Positions 1-14,700 of a stretch of 64,000 nucleotides of DNA are shown piece by piece (within the stretch, counting starts at the first letter, position 1; each line of letters starts with the position of its first letter). Below the pieces are notes generated by a model. The model was not told where the DNA came from. It saw nothing but the letters and a program-made list of their open reading frames with translations, and searched no databases. The translations under genes were made by a program, and so were the position numbers. Source of the stretch: Onthophagus taurus (Eukaryota > Arthropoda > Insecta > Coleoptera > Scarabaeidae); NCBI RefSeq assembly GCF_036711975.1, contig NC_091966.1, positions 22,079,501 through 22,143,500 of the forward strand, read 5' to 3'.

Positions 1-122
1 ACAATTTTAAAGTTTGTAGGTACCTTGAAATTTTGTATTTAAGGCAGCATGCAAATATTGTCCTTCATTTCTATCTTGGAATTCTACCCGACCAAGTATA
101 ACCAACGAAAGGCGTGATCAAA

Positions 123-1029
123 ATGGCTAGAAGGAGTTTACAGCACAAAATCGGAGGAATTTTAATATTCGCTCGTGCTGACAGAAATGTACATGAAACA
201 GAGCGACAATTTAATGAACGATTTCCTGAACATCCAATTAGTCGAAAATATTTAAGAGAACTTGTAAATAAGTTTTTGGAAACTGGAAGCGTCGAAGACC
301 GCAAAAGAACTGGTCGTCGTTCGATTTCTGAAGACACACAAGTGCAGATGTTAACAGAAGTAGTTAATGCGTGTATGATGTCGCCTGCTGCTATCGCATC
401 AACGTGTGATGTGGGTCCAACAAAAGCGGGGAAATATTTTTAGATTTGTTTCAGTGATGAATGTACTTTCTTTTTGGATGGAAAATTGCATCGGCAAAAT
501 GTACGTTACTAGAGTGATTTTAATCCACATGAAAATCGTGAAGTTAACACTCAATTTTCCAAGAAAATAAATGTTTGGACAGGCATATTGGGAAATCACA
601 TCGTGGGACCAATATTCCTAACCGAAAATTAGACCGGAATTGTATTTAAGATTATTAAAAGAAAATATTAATCCAAGTCTTTTGCAAACTGTACACCAGA
701 ATCCTGACGATTTTGAAATGGCTCCTCCACATTATGCGGCAGTACGAAATTATCTTGATACAAATATTAATGGACGGTGGATCGGTCGACGTGGGCCGAT
801 TGACAAGCAAGGGCCAGCAAGATCACCAGATCTGACACCTTTAGATTTCTTTTTATGGTGTTATTTAAAATCCAAGGTATATGAAATTTCGCTGGAGAGT
901 ATTGAGGATTTAAAACAAAAAATTATTGACGTCTGCCAAAATATTGATCAACACATGTTAAGCCGTATGAGAGAGGAAACACTACAAAAATGTTTGTTCT
1001 TAATAAATAAAAAATTCTTTTATTATTAA
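123..1029 (+). pseudogene. Decayed mariner-like (Tc1/mariner superfamily) transposase
   Basis: Remnant of a DDE transposase gene. The 5' part (ATG at 123, open to about 443) encodes an N-terminal helix-turn-helix/DUF4817-like DNA-binding region with the typical insect pattern of arginine-rich turns (FARADRN...ETERQFNERFP). The 3' part encodes the catalytic region. Around 448 it reads FSDECTFFLDG, holding the first catalytic Asp, and it ends with the hallmark blocks RWIGRRGPI and ARSPDLTPLDFFLW before a stop at 1029. Breaks are clear: in-frame TAG codons near 509 and 630, a change of frame between the two halves, and an abrupt jump from the HTH region to FSDE that implies an internal deletion of roughly 100 codons. 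The block normally holding the second Asp is altered (NPDDFEMAPPHY). The gene cannot make a working transposase. Terminal repeats were not identified; the element's left end may lie outside the window. Confidence 0.8.
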
Positions 1030-1589
1030 CAACACTAAGCCAATTTTTCAACCGATACGGCAAAATCTTTAATAAAAAAATTTCATTTCTTATATTGACT
1101 TTAATTCTTTTCTTTATAAATATTTTTTGATAAAATATGATTAATTCATAAATTTAATATACTTCAAAAATAAGTAAGGGAACTATCAATTTTAAATCCG
1201 TCTTAGCTCGAGCGTATACCTACCGTCCACCATTTAACTGACCGATTGCATTTCGACAGGTAGTCGCCGAAGATACGTTGGTTTTTCCGGCGAAATGCCG
1301 GATTTTGTTTAATTTTTATGCGAAAAACTAATAAACCGATATTTGATTGTGAGGTACCGTTGGATTCGTATTGGTTTCATCTTTCGGAAGATACCATAAT
1401 ATACTGGGTGTTCCATTTAAAAAAACAAAGTGGATCCATTTTCCGGAAAAACTAAAAGTGATAGCAAAATTTTCCATAAGAAAATATTTGTGCTGATAAA
1501 ATATAGAACCTGACTTTTTTTTGCTCATATTGATATCTCAATCTGTTCGGAAGTTAAAAGGGGGGGGGGGTTACTTTACGCTAGCACTG
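1030..1589. other. Gene-free spacer between mariner remnant and satellite
   Basis: AT-rich 3' flank of the transposase remnant, followed by unique-looking sequence without a supportable ORF. It ends in a run of 11 G (1560-1570) twenty bases before the first recognisable satellite monomer. I see no RNA gene or promoter here. Confidence 0.5.
1560..1570 (+). repeat. 11-base G homopolymer at satellite edge
   Basis: Eleven consecutive G residues lie just before the satellite start. This could be a genuine G tract or a sequencing/assembly seam. Confidence 0.7.
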
Positions 1590-4500
1590 TATGTGATGTT
1601 CAGGCGCTAAATGTAACATTGGAGCATGTTAGAGATAAAAAACAAAATGTGCCCAAAACGTGATATTATGACGTTATACGCCGTTCTGAGCCATGTTTGA
1701 ACTTTCTATCACTTTTGGTTCCGATAATTCTCTTGACCATATTTGTGATATTCAGGGGCCAAATGTCATCTTGGAGCATGTTGGAGATAAAAAACAAAAT
1801 GTGCTCAAAACGTGATATTATGACGTTATACGCCGTTCTGAGCCATGTTTGAACTTTCTATCACTTTTGGTTCCGATAATTCTGTTGACCATATTTGTGA
1901 TATCCAGGCGCCAAATGTCATCTTGGAGAATGTTGTAATAAAGAACAAAATGTGCCCAAAACGTGATATTATGACGTTATACGCCGTTCTGAGCCATGTT
2001 TGAACTTTCTATCACTTTTGGTTCCGATAATTCTGTTGACCATATTTGTGATATTCAGGCGCCAAATGTCATCTTGGAGCATGTTGGAGATAAAAAACAA
2101 AATGTGCCCAAAACGTGATATTATGACGTTATACGCCGTTCTGAGCCATGTTTGAACTTTCTATCACTTTTGGTTCCGATAATTCTGTGGACCATATTTG
2201 TGATATTCAGGGGCCAAACGTCATCTTGGAGCATGTTGGAGATACAAAACAAAATGTGCCCAAAACGTGATATTATGACGTTATACGCCGTTCTGAGCCA
2301 TGTTTGAACTTTCTATCACTTTTGGTTCCGATAATTCTGTTGACCATATTTGTAATATTCAGGCGCAAAATGTCATCTTGGAGCATGTTGGAGATAAAAA
2401 ACAAAATGTGCCCAAAACGTGATATTATGACGTTATACGTCGTTCTGAGCCATGTTTGAACTTTCTATCACTTTTGGTTCCGATAATTCTGTTGACCATA
2501 TTTGTGATATTCTGGCGCCAAATGTCATCTTGGAGCATGTTGGAGATAAAAAACAAAATGTGCCCAAAACGTGATATTATGACGTTATACGCCATGTTTG
2601 AACTTTCTATCACTTTTGGTTCCGATAATTCTGTTGACCATATTTGTGATATTCAGGCGCCAAATGTCATCTTGGAGCATGTTGGAGATAAAAAACAAAA
2701 TGTGCCCAAAACGTGATATTATGACGTTATACGCCGTTCTGAGCCATATTTGAACTTTCTATCACTTTTGGTTCCGATAATTCTGTCGACCATATGTGTG
2801 ACGTTCAGGCGCCAAATGTAACATTGGAGCATGTTAGAGATAAAAAAAAGAATGTGCCCAAAACGTGATATTATGACGTTATACGCCGTTCTGAGCCATG
2901 TTTGAACTTTCTATCACTTTTGGTTCCGATAATTCTGTCGACCATATATGTGATGTTCAGGCGCCAAATGACATGTTGGAGCATGTTGGAGATAAAAAAC
3001 AAAATGTGCCCAAAACGTGATATTATGACGTTATACGCCGTTCTGAGCCATGTTTGAACTTTCTATCACTTTTGGTTCCGATAATTCTGTTGACCATATT
3101 TGTGATATTCAGGCGCCAAATGTCATCTTGGAGCATGTTGGAGATAAAAAACAAAATGTGCCCAAAACATCATAATTGACGTTATACGCCGTTCTGAGCC
3201 ATGTTTGAACTTTCTATCATTTTTGGTTCCGATAATTCTGTTGACCATATTTGTGATATTCAGGCGCCAAATGACATCTTGGAGCATGTTGGAGATAAAA
3301 TACAAAATGTGCCCAAAACATGATATTATGACGTTATACGCCGTTCTGAGCCATGTTTGAGCTTTCTATCACTTTTGGTTCCGATAATTCTGTTGATCAT
3401 ATTTGTGATATTCAGGGGCCAAACGTCATCTTGGAGCATGTTGGAGATAAAAAACAAAATGTGCCCAAAACATCATAATTGACGTTATACGCCGTTCTGA
3501 GCCATGTTTGAACTTTCTATCACTTTTGGTTCCGATAATTCTGTTGACCATATTTGTGATATCCAGGCGCCAAATGTTATCTTGGGGAATGTTGTAATAA
3601 AAAACAAAATGTGCCCAAAACATCATAATTGACGTTATACGCCGTTCTGAGCCATGTTTGAACTTTCTATCACTTTTGGTTCCGATAATTCTGTTGACCA
3701 TATTTGTGATATTCAGGCGCCAAATGTCATCTTGGAGCATGTTGGAGATAAAAAACAAAATGTGCCCAAAACATCATAATTGACGTTATACGCCGTTCTG
3801 AGCCATGTTTGAACTTTCTATCACTTTTGGTTCCGATAATTCTCTTGACCATATTTGTGATATTCAGGGGCCAAATGTCATCTTGGAGCATGTTGGAGAT
3901 AAAAAACAAAATGTGCTCAAAACTTGATATTATGACGTTATACGCCGTTCTGAGCCATGTTTGAACTTTCTATCACTTTTGGTTCCGATAATTCTGTTGA
4001 TCATATTTGTGATATTCAGGGGCCAAACGTCATCTTGGAGCATGTTGGAGATAAAAAACAAAATGTGCCCAAAACGTAATATTATGACGTTATACGCCGT
4101 TCTGAGCCATGTTTGAACTTTCTATCACTTTTGGTTCCGATAATTCTGTTGACCATATTTGTGATATCCAGGCGCCAAATGTCATCTTGGAGAATGTTGT
4201 AATAAAAAACAAAATGTGCCCAAAACGTGATATTATGACGTTATACGCCGTTCTGAGCCATGTTTGAACTTTCTATCACTTTTGGTTCCGATAATTCTGT
4301 CGACCACATATGTGATGTTCAGGCGCCAAATGTAACATTGGAGCATGTTAGAGATAAAAAACAAAATGTGCCCAAAACGTGATATTATGGCGTTATACGG
4401 CGTTCTGAGCCATGTTTGAACTTTCTATCACTTTTGGTTCCGATCATTCTGTCGACCATATATGTGATGTTCAGGCGCCATATGTCATCTTGGAGCATGT

Positions 4501-7500
4501 TGGAGATAAAAAACAAAATGTGCCCAAAACGTGATATTATGGCGTTATACGCCGTTCTGGGCCATATTTGAACTTTCTATCACTTTTGGTTCCGATAATT
4601 CTGTCGACCATATATGTGATGTTCAGGCGCCAAATGAAACATTGGAGCATGTTAGAGATAAAAAACAAAATGTGCCGAAAACGTGATATTATCGCGTTAT
4701 ACGCCGTTCTGAGCCATGTTTGAACTTTCTATCACTTTTGGTTCCGATAATTCTGTCGACCATATATGTGATATTCAGGGGCCAAATGTCATCTTGGAGC
4801 ATGTTAGAGATAAAAAACAAAATGTGCCCAAAACGTGATATTATGACGTTATACGCCATGTTTGAACTTTCTATCACTTTTGGTTCCGATAATTCTGATG
4901 ACCCTATTTGTGATATTCAGGGGCCAAACGTCATCTTGGAGCATGTTGGAGATAAAAAACAAAATGTGCCCAAAACGTGATATTATGACGTTATACGCCG
5001 TTCTGAGCCATGTTTGAACTTTCTATCACTTTTGGTTCCGATAATTCTGTTGACCATATTTGTGATATTCAGGCGCCAAATGACATCTTGGAGCATGTTG
5101 GAGATAAAAAACAAAATGTGCCCAAAACGTAATATTATGACGTTATACGCCGTTCTGAGCCATGTTTGAACTTTCTATCACTTTTGGTTCCGATAATTCT
5201 GTTGACCATATTTGTGATATTCAGGGGCCAAACGTCATCTTGGAGCATGTTAGAGATAAAAACCAAATGTGCCCAAAACGTGATATTATGGCGTTATACG
5301 GCGCTCTGAGCAATGTTTGAACTTTCTATCACTTTTGGTTCCGATAATTCTGTTGACCATATATGTGATGTTTAGGCGCCAAATGTCATCTTGGAGCATG
5401 TTGGAGATAAAAAACAAAATGTGCCCAAAACGTGATATTATGACGTTATACGCCGTCCTGAGCCATGTTTGAACTTTCTATCACTTTTGGTTCCGATAAT
5501 TCTGTTGACCATATTTGTGATATTCAGGCGCCAAATGTCATCTTGGAGCATGTTGGAGATAAAAAACAAAATGTGCCCAAAACGTGATATTATGACGTTA
5601 TACGCCGTTCTGAGCCATATTTGAACTTTCTATCACTTTTGGTACCGATAATTCTGTCGACCATATGTGTGACGTTCAGGCGCCAAATGTAACATTGGAG
5701 CATGTTAGAGATAAAAAACAAAATGTGCCCAAAACGTGATATTATGGCGTTATACAGCGTTCTGAGCCATGTTTGAACTTTCTATCACTTTTGGTTCCGA
5801 TAATTCTCTTGACCATATTTGTGATATTCAGGGGCCAAATGTCATCTTGGAGCATGTTGGAGATACAAAACAAAATGTGTCCAAAACGTGATATTATGAC
5901 GTTATACGCCGTTCTGAGCCATGTTTGAACTTTCTATCATTTTTGGTTCCGATAATTCTGTGGACCATATTTGTGATATTCAGGGGCCATACGTCATCTT
6001 GGAGCATGTTGGAGATAAAAAACAAAATGTGCCCAAAATGTGATATTATGACGTTACACGCCGTTCTGAGCCATGTTTGAACTTTCTATCACTTTTGGTT
6101 CCGATAATTCTGTCGACCATATATGTGATGTTCAGGCGCCAAATGACATGTTGGAGCATGTTGGAGATAAAAAACAAAATGTGCCCAAAACGTGATATTA
6201 AGACGTTATACGCCGTTCTGAGCCATGTTTGAACTTTCTATCACTTTTGGTTCCGATAATTCTGTTGATCATATTTGTGATATTTAGGCGCCAAATGTCA
6301 TCTTGGAGCATGTTGGAGATAAAAAACAAAATGTGCCCAAAACGTGATATTATGACGTTATACGCCGTTCTGAGCCATGTTTGAACTTTCTATCACTTTT
6401 GGTTCCGATAATTCTGCCGACCATATATGTGATGTTCAGGCGCCAAATGACATGTTGGAGATAAAAAACAAAATGTGCCCAAAACGTGATATTATGGCGT
6501 TATACGCCGTTCTGGGCCATGTTTGAACTTTCTATCACTTTTGGTTCCGATAATTCTGTCGACCATATATGTGATGTTCAGGCGCCAAATGTAACATTGG
6601 AGCATGTTAGAGATAAAAAACAAAATGTGCACAAAACGTAATATTATGACGTTATACGCCGTTCTGAGCCATGTTTGAACTTTCTATCACTTTTGGTTCC
6701 GATAATTCTGTTGACCATATTTGTGATATTCAGGCGCCAAATGACATCTTGGAGCATGTTGGAGATAAAAAACAAAATGTGCCCAAAACGTAATATTATG
6801 ACGTTATACGCCGTTCTGAGCCATGTTTGAACTTTCTATCACTTTTGGTTCCGATAATTCTGTTGACCATATTTGTGATATTCAGGGGCCAAACGTCATC
6901 TTGGAGCATGTTAGAGATAAAAACCAAATGTGCCCAAAACGTGATATTATGGCGTTATACGGCGCTCTGAGCAATGTTTGAACTTTCTATCACTTTTGGT
7001 TCCGATAATTCTGTTGACCATATTTGTGATATTCAGGCGCCAAATGTCATCTTGGAGCATGTTGGAGATAAAAAACAAAATGTGCCCAAAACGTGATATT
7101 ATGACGTTATACGCCGTTCTGAGCCATATTTGAACTTTCTATCACTTTTGGTACCGATAATTCTGTCGACCATATGTGTGACGTTCAGGCGCCAAATGTA
7201 ACATTGGAGCATGTTAGAGATAAAAAACAAAATGTGCCCAAAACGTGATATTATGGCGTTATACAGCGTTCTGAGCCATGTTTGAACTTTCTATCACTTT
7301 TGGTTCCGATAATTCTCTTGACCATATTTGTGATATTCAGGGGCCAAATGTCATCTTGGAGCATGTTGGAGATACAAAACAAAATGTGTCCAAAACGTGA
7401 TATTATGACGTTATACGCCGTTCTGAGCCATGTTTGAACTTTCTATCATTTTTGGTTCCGATAATTCTGTGGACCATATTTGTGATATTCAGGGGCCATA

Positions 7501-10500
7501 CGTCATCTTGGAGCATGTTAGAGATAAAAACCAAATGTGCCCAAAACGTGATATTATGGCGTTATACGGCGCTCTGAGCAATGTTTGAACTTTCTATCAC
7601 TTTTGGTTCCGATAATTCTGTTGACCATATTTGTGATATTCAGGCGCCAAATGTCATCTTGGAGCATGTTGGAGATAAAAAACAAAATGTGCCCAAAACG
7701 TGATATTATGACGTTATACGCCGTTCTGAGCCATATTTGAACTTTCTATCACTTTTGGTACCGATAATTCTGTCGACCATATGTGTGACGTTCAGGCGCC
7801 AAATGTAACATTGGAGCATGTTAGAGATAAAAAACAAAATGTGCCCAAAACGTGATATTATGGCGTTATACAGCGTTCTGAGCCATGTTTGAACTTTCTA
7901 TCACTTTTGGTTCCGATAATTCTGCCGACCATATATGTGATGTTCAGGCGCCAAATGACATGTTGGAGATAAAAAACAAAATGTGCCCAAAACGTGATAT
8001 TATGGCGTTATACGCCGTTCTGGGCCATGTTTGAACTTTCTATCACTTTTGGTTCCGATAATTCTGTCGACCATATATGTGATGTTCAGGCGCCAAATGT
8101 AACATTGGAGCATGTTAGAGATAAAAAACAAAATGTGCACAAAACGTAATATTATGACGTTATACGCCGTTCTGAGCCATGTTTGAACTTTCTATCACTT
8201 TTGGTTCCGATAATTCTGTTGACCATATTTGTGATATTCAGGCGCCAAATGACATCTTGGAGCATGTTGGAGATAAAAAACAAAATGTGCCCAAAACGTA
8301 ATATTATGACGTTATACGCCGTTCTGAGCCATGTTTGAACTTTCTATCACTTTTGGTTCCGATAATTCTGTTGACCATATTTGTGATATTCAGGGGCCAA
8401 ACGTCATCTTGGAGCATGTTAGAGATAAAAACCAAATGTGCCCAAAACGTGATATTATGGCGTTATACGGCGCTCTGAGCAATGTTTGAACTTTCTATCA
8501 CTTTTGGTTCCGATAATTCTGTTGACCATATTTGTGATATTCAGGCGCCAAATGTCATCTTGGAGCATGTTGGAGATAAAAAACAAAATGTGCCCAAAAC
8601 GTGATATTATGACGTTATACGCCGTTCTGAGCCATATTTGAACTTTCTATCACTTTTGGTACCGATAATTCTGTCGACCATATGTGTGACGTTCAGGCGC
8701 CAAATGTAACATTGGAGCATGTTAGAGATAAAAAACAAAATGTGCCCAAAACGTGATATTATGGCGTTATACAGCGTTCTGAGCCATGTTTGAACTTTCT
8801 ATCACTTTTGGTTCCGATAATTCTCTTGACCATATTTGTGATATTCAGGGGCCAAATGTCATCTTGGAGCATGTTGGAGATACAAAACAAAATGTGTCCA
8901 AAACGTGATATTATGACGTTATACGCCGTTCTGAGCCATGTTTGAACTTTCTATCATTTTTGGTTCCGATAATTCTGTGGACCATATTTGTGATATTCAG
9001 GGGCCATACGTCATCTTGGAGCATGTTGGAGATAAAAAACAAAATGTGCCCAAAACGTGATATTATGACGTTACACGCCGTTCTGAGCCATGTTTGAACT
9101 TTCTATCACTTTTGGTTCCGATAATTCTGTCGACCATATATGTGATGTTCAGGCGCCAAATGACATGTTGGAGCATGTTGGAGATAAAAAACAAAATGTG
9201 CCCAAAACGTGATATTATGACGTTATACGCCGTTCTGAGCCATGTTTGAACTTTCTATCACTTTTGGTTCCGATAATTCTGTTGATCATATTTGTGATAT
9301 TTAGGCGCCAAATGTCATCTTGGAGCATGTTGGAGATAAAAAACAAAATGTGCCCAAAACGTGATATTATGACGTTATACGCCGTTCTGAGCCATGTTTG
9401 AACTTTCTATCACTTTTGGTTCCGATAATTCTGCCGACCATATATGTGATGTTCAGGCGCCAAATGACATGTTGGAGATAAAAAACAAAATGTGCCCAAA
9501 ACGTGATATTATGGCGTTATACGCCGTTCTGGGCCATGTTTGAACTTTCTATCACTTTTGGTTCCGATAATTCTGTCGACCATATATGTGATGTTCAGGC
9601 GCCAAATGTAACATTGGAGCATGTTAGAGATAAAAAACAAAATGTGCCGAAAACGTGATATTATGGCGTTATACGCCGTTCTGAGCCATGTTTGAACTTT
9701 CTATCACTTTTGGTACCGATAATTCTGTCGACCATATGTGTGACGTTCAGGCGCCAAATGTAACATTGGAGCATGTTAGAGATAAAAAACAAAATGTGCC
9801 CAAAACGTGATATTATGGCGTTATACAGCGTTCTGAGCCATGTTTGAACTTTCTATCACTTTTGGTTCCGATAATTCTCTTGACCATATTTGTGATATTC
9901 AGGGGCCAAATGTCATCTTGGAGCATGTTGGAGATAGAAAACAAAATGTGCATAAAACGTGATGTTATGACGTTATATGCCGTTCTGAGCCATGTTTGAA
10001 CTTTCTATCACTTTTGGTTCCGATAATTCTGTTGACCATATATGTGATGTTTAGGCGCCAAATGTCATCTTGGAGCATGTTGGAGATAAAAAACAAAATG
10101 TGCCCAAAACGTGATATTATGACGTTATACGCCGTTCTGAGCCATGTTTGAACTTTCTATCACTTTTGGTTCCGATAATTCTGTTGACCATATTTGCGAT
10201 ATTCAGGCGCCAAATGACATCTTGGAGCATGTTGGAGAAAAAAAACAAAATGTGCACAAAACGTAATATTATGACGTTATACGCCGTTCTGAGCCATGTT
10301 TGAACTTTCTATCACTTTTGGTTCCGATAATTCTGTTGACCATATTTGTGATATTCAGGCGCCAAATGACATCTTGGAGCATGTTGGAGATAAAAAACAA
10401 AATGTGCCCAAAACGTAATATTATGACGTTATACGCCGTTCTGAGCCATGTTTGAACTTTCTATCATTTTTGGTTCCGATAATTCTGTTGACCATATTTG

Positions 10501-11785
10501 TGATATTCAGGGGCCAAACGTCATCTTGGAGCATGTTAGAGATAAAAACCAAATGTGCCCAAAACGTGATATTATGGCGTTATACGGCGTTCTGAGCAAT
10601 GTTTGAACTTTCTATCACTTTTGGTTCCGATAATTCTGTTGACCATATATGTGATATTTAGGCGCCAAATGTCATCTTGGAGCATGTTGGTGATAAAAAA
10701 CAAAATGTGCCCAAAACGTGATATTATGACGTTATACGCCGTTCTGAGCCATGTTTGAACTTTCTATCACTTTTGGTTCCGATAATTCTGTTGACCATAT
10801 TTGTGATATTCAGGCGCCAAATGACATCTTGGAGCGTGTTGGAGAAAAAAAACAAAATGTGCCCAAAACGTGATATTATGACGTTATACGGCGTTCTGAG
10901 CCATGTTAGAACTTTCTATCACTTTTGGTTCCGATAATTCTGTTGACCATATTTGTGATATTCAGGCGCCAAATGACATCTTGGAGCATGTTTTAGATAA
11001 AAAACAAAATGTGCCCAAAACGTGATATAATGACGTTATACGCCGGTCTGAGCCATGTTTGAACTTTCTATAACTTTTGGTTCCGATAATTCTGTCGACC
11101 ATATATGTGATATTCAGGGGCCAAATGTCATCTGGGAGCATGTTGGAGATAAAAAACAAAATGTGCCCAAAACGTGATATTATGACGTTATACGCCGTTC
11201 TGAGCCATGTTTTAACTTTCTATCACTTTTGGTTCCGATAATTCTGTTGACCATATTTGTGATATGCAGGCGCCAAATGTCATCTTGGAGCATGTTGGAG
11301 ATAAAAAACAAAATGTGCCCAAAACGTGATATTATGACGTTATACGCCGTTCTGAGCCATGTTTGAACTTTCTATCACTTTTGGTTCCGATAATTCTGTT
11401 GACCATATATGTGATGTTCAGGCGCCAAATGACATGTTGGAGCATGTTGGAGATAAAAAACAAAATGTGCCCAAAACGTGATATTATGACGTTATACGCC
11501 GTTCTGAGCCATGTTTGAACTTTCTATCACTTTTGGTTCCGATAATTCTGTTGACCATATTTGTGATATGCAGGCGCCAAATGTCATCTTGGAGCATGTT
11601 GGAGATAAAAAACAAAATGTGCCCAAAACGTGATATTATGACGTTATACGCCGTTCTGAGCCATGTTTGAACTTTCTATCACTTTTGGTTCCGATAATTC
11701 TGTCGACCATATATGTGATGTTCAGGCGCCAAATGACATGTTGGAGATAAAAAACAAAATGTGCCCAAAACGTGATATTATGACG

Positions 11786-14700
11786 TTATACGCCGTTCTG
11801 AGCCATGTTTGAACTTTCTATCACTTTTGGTTCCGATAATTCTGTTGACCATATTTGTGATATCCAGGCGCCAAATGTCATCTTGGAGCATGTTGGAGAT
11901 AAAAAACAAAATGTGCCCAAAACGTGATATTGTGACGTTATACGCCGTTCTGAGCCATGTTTGAACTTTCTATCACTTTTGGTTCCGATAATTCTCTTGA
12001 CCATGTTTGTGATATTCAGGCGCAAAATGACATGTTGGAGCATGTTGGAGATAAAAAACAAAATATGCCCAAAACGTGATATTATGACGTTATACGCCGT
12101 TGTGAGCCATGTTTGAACTTTCTATCACTTTTGGTTCCGATAATTCTGTCGACCATATATGTGATGTTCAGGCGCCAAATGACATGTTGGAGCATGTTGG
12201 AGATAAAAAACAAAATGTGCCCAAAACGTAATATTATGACGTTATACGCCGTTCTGAGCCATGTTTGAACTTTCTATCACTTTTGGTTCCGATAATTCTG
12301 TCGACCATATATGTGATGTTCAGGCGCCAAATGACATGTTGGAGATAAAAAACAAAATGTGCCCAAAACGTGATATTATGACGTTATACGCCGTTCTGAG
12401 CCATGTTTGAACTTTCTATCACTTTTGGTTCCGATAATTCTGTTGACCATATTTGTGATATGCAGGCGCCAAATGTCATCTTGGAGCATGTTGGAGATAA
12501 AAAACAAAATGTGCCCAAAACGTGATATTATGACGTTATACGCCGTTCTGAGCCATGTTTGAACTTTCTATCACTTTTGGTTCCGATAATTCTGTTGACC
12601 ATATATGTGATGTTCAGGCGCCAAATGACATGTTGGAGCATGTTGGAGATAAAAAACAAAATGTGCCCAAAACGTGATATTATGACGTTATACGCCGTTC
12701 TGAGCCATGTTTGAACTTTCTATCACTTTTGGTTCCGATAATTCTGTTGACCATATTTGTGATATGCAGGCGCCAAATGTCATCTTGGAGCATGTTGGAG
12801 ATAAAAAACAAAATGTGCCCAAAACGTGATATTATGACGTTATACGCCGTTCTGAGCCATGTTTGAACTTTCTATCACTTTTGGTTCCGATAATTCTGTC
12901 GACCATATATGTGATGTTCAGGCGCCAAATGACATGTTGGAGATAAAAAACAAAATGTGCCCAAAACGTGATATTATGACGTTATACGCCGTTCTGAGCC
13001 ATGTTTGAACTTTCTATCACTTTTGGTTCCGATAATTCTGTTGACCATATTTGTGATATCCAGGCGCCAAATGTCATCTTGGAGCATGTTGGAGATAAAA
13101 AACAAAATGTGCCCAAAACGTGATATTGTGACGTTATACGCCGTTCTGAGCCATGTTTGAACTTTCTATCACTTTTGGTTCCGATAATTCTCTTGACCAT
13201 GTTTGTGATATTCAGGCGCCAAATGACATGTTGGAGCATGTTGGAGATAAAAAACAAAATATGCCCAAAACGTGATATTATGACGTTATACGCCGTTGTG
13301 AGCCATGTTTGAACTTTCTATCACTTTTGGTTCCGATAATTCTGTCGACCATATATGTGATGTTCAGGCGCCAAATGACATGTTGGAGCATGTTGGAGAT
13401 AAAAAACAAAATGTGCCCAAAACGTAATATTATGACGTTATACGCCGTTCTGAGCCATGTTTGAACTTTCTATCACTTTTGGTTCCGATAATTCTGTCGA
13501 CCATATATGTGATGTTCAGGCGCCAAATGTAACATTGGAGCATGTTGGAGAAAAAAAACAAAATGTGCCCAAAACGTGATATTATGACGTTATACGCCGT
13601 TCTGAGTCATGTTTGAACTTTCTATCACTTTTGGTTCCGATAATTCTGTTAACCATATTTGTGATATTCAGGCGCCAAATGACATCTTGGAGCATGTTGG
13701 AGAAAAAAAAACAAAATGTGCCCAAAACGTGATATTATGACGTTATACGCCGTTCTGAGCCATGTTTGAACTTTCTATCACTTTTGGTTCCGATAATTCT
13801 GTTGACCATATTTGTGATATTCAGGCGCCAAATGACATCTTGGAGCATGTTGGAGATAAAAAACAAAATGTGCCCAAAACGTGATATTATGACGTTATAC
13901 GCCGTTCTGAGCCATGTTTGAACTTTCTATCACTTTTGGTTCCGATAATTCTGTCGACCATATATGTGATATTCAGGGGCCAAATGTCATCTGGGAGCAT
14001 GTTGGAGATAAAAAACAAAATGTGCCCAAAACGTAATATTATGACGTTATACGCCGTTCTAAGCCATGTTTGAACTTTCTATCACTTTTGGTTCCGATAA
14101 TTCTGTTGACCATATTTGTGATATTCAGGGGCCAAACGTCATCTTGGAGCATGTTGGAGATAAAAAACAAAATGTGCCCAAAACGTGATATTATGACGTT
14201 ATACGCCGTTCTGAGCCATGTTTGAACTTTCTATCACTTTTGGTTCCGATAATTCTGTCGACCATATATGTGATGTTCAGGCGCCAAATGACATGTTGGA
14301 GCATGTTGGAGATAAAAAACAAAATGTGCCCAGAACGTGATATTATGACGTTATACACCGTTCTGAGCCATGTTTGAACTTTCTATCACTTTTGGTTCCG
14401 ATAATTCTGTTGACCATATTTGTGATATCCAGGCGCCAAATGTCATCTTGGAGCATGTTGGAGATAAAAAACAAAATGTGCCCAAAACGTGATATTATGA
14501 CGTTATACGCCGTTCTGAGCCATGTTTGAACTTTCTATCACTTTTGGTTCCGATAATTCTGTCGACCATATATGTGATGTTCAGGCGCCAAATGACATGT
14601 TGGAGATAAAAAACAAAATGTGCCCAAAACGTGATATTATGACGTTATACGCCGTTCTGAGCCATGTTTGAACTTTCTATCACTTTTGGTTCCGATAATT

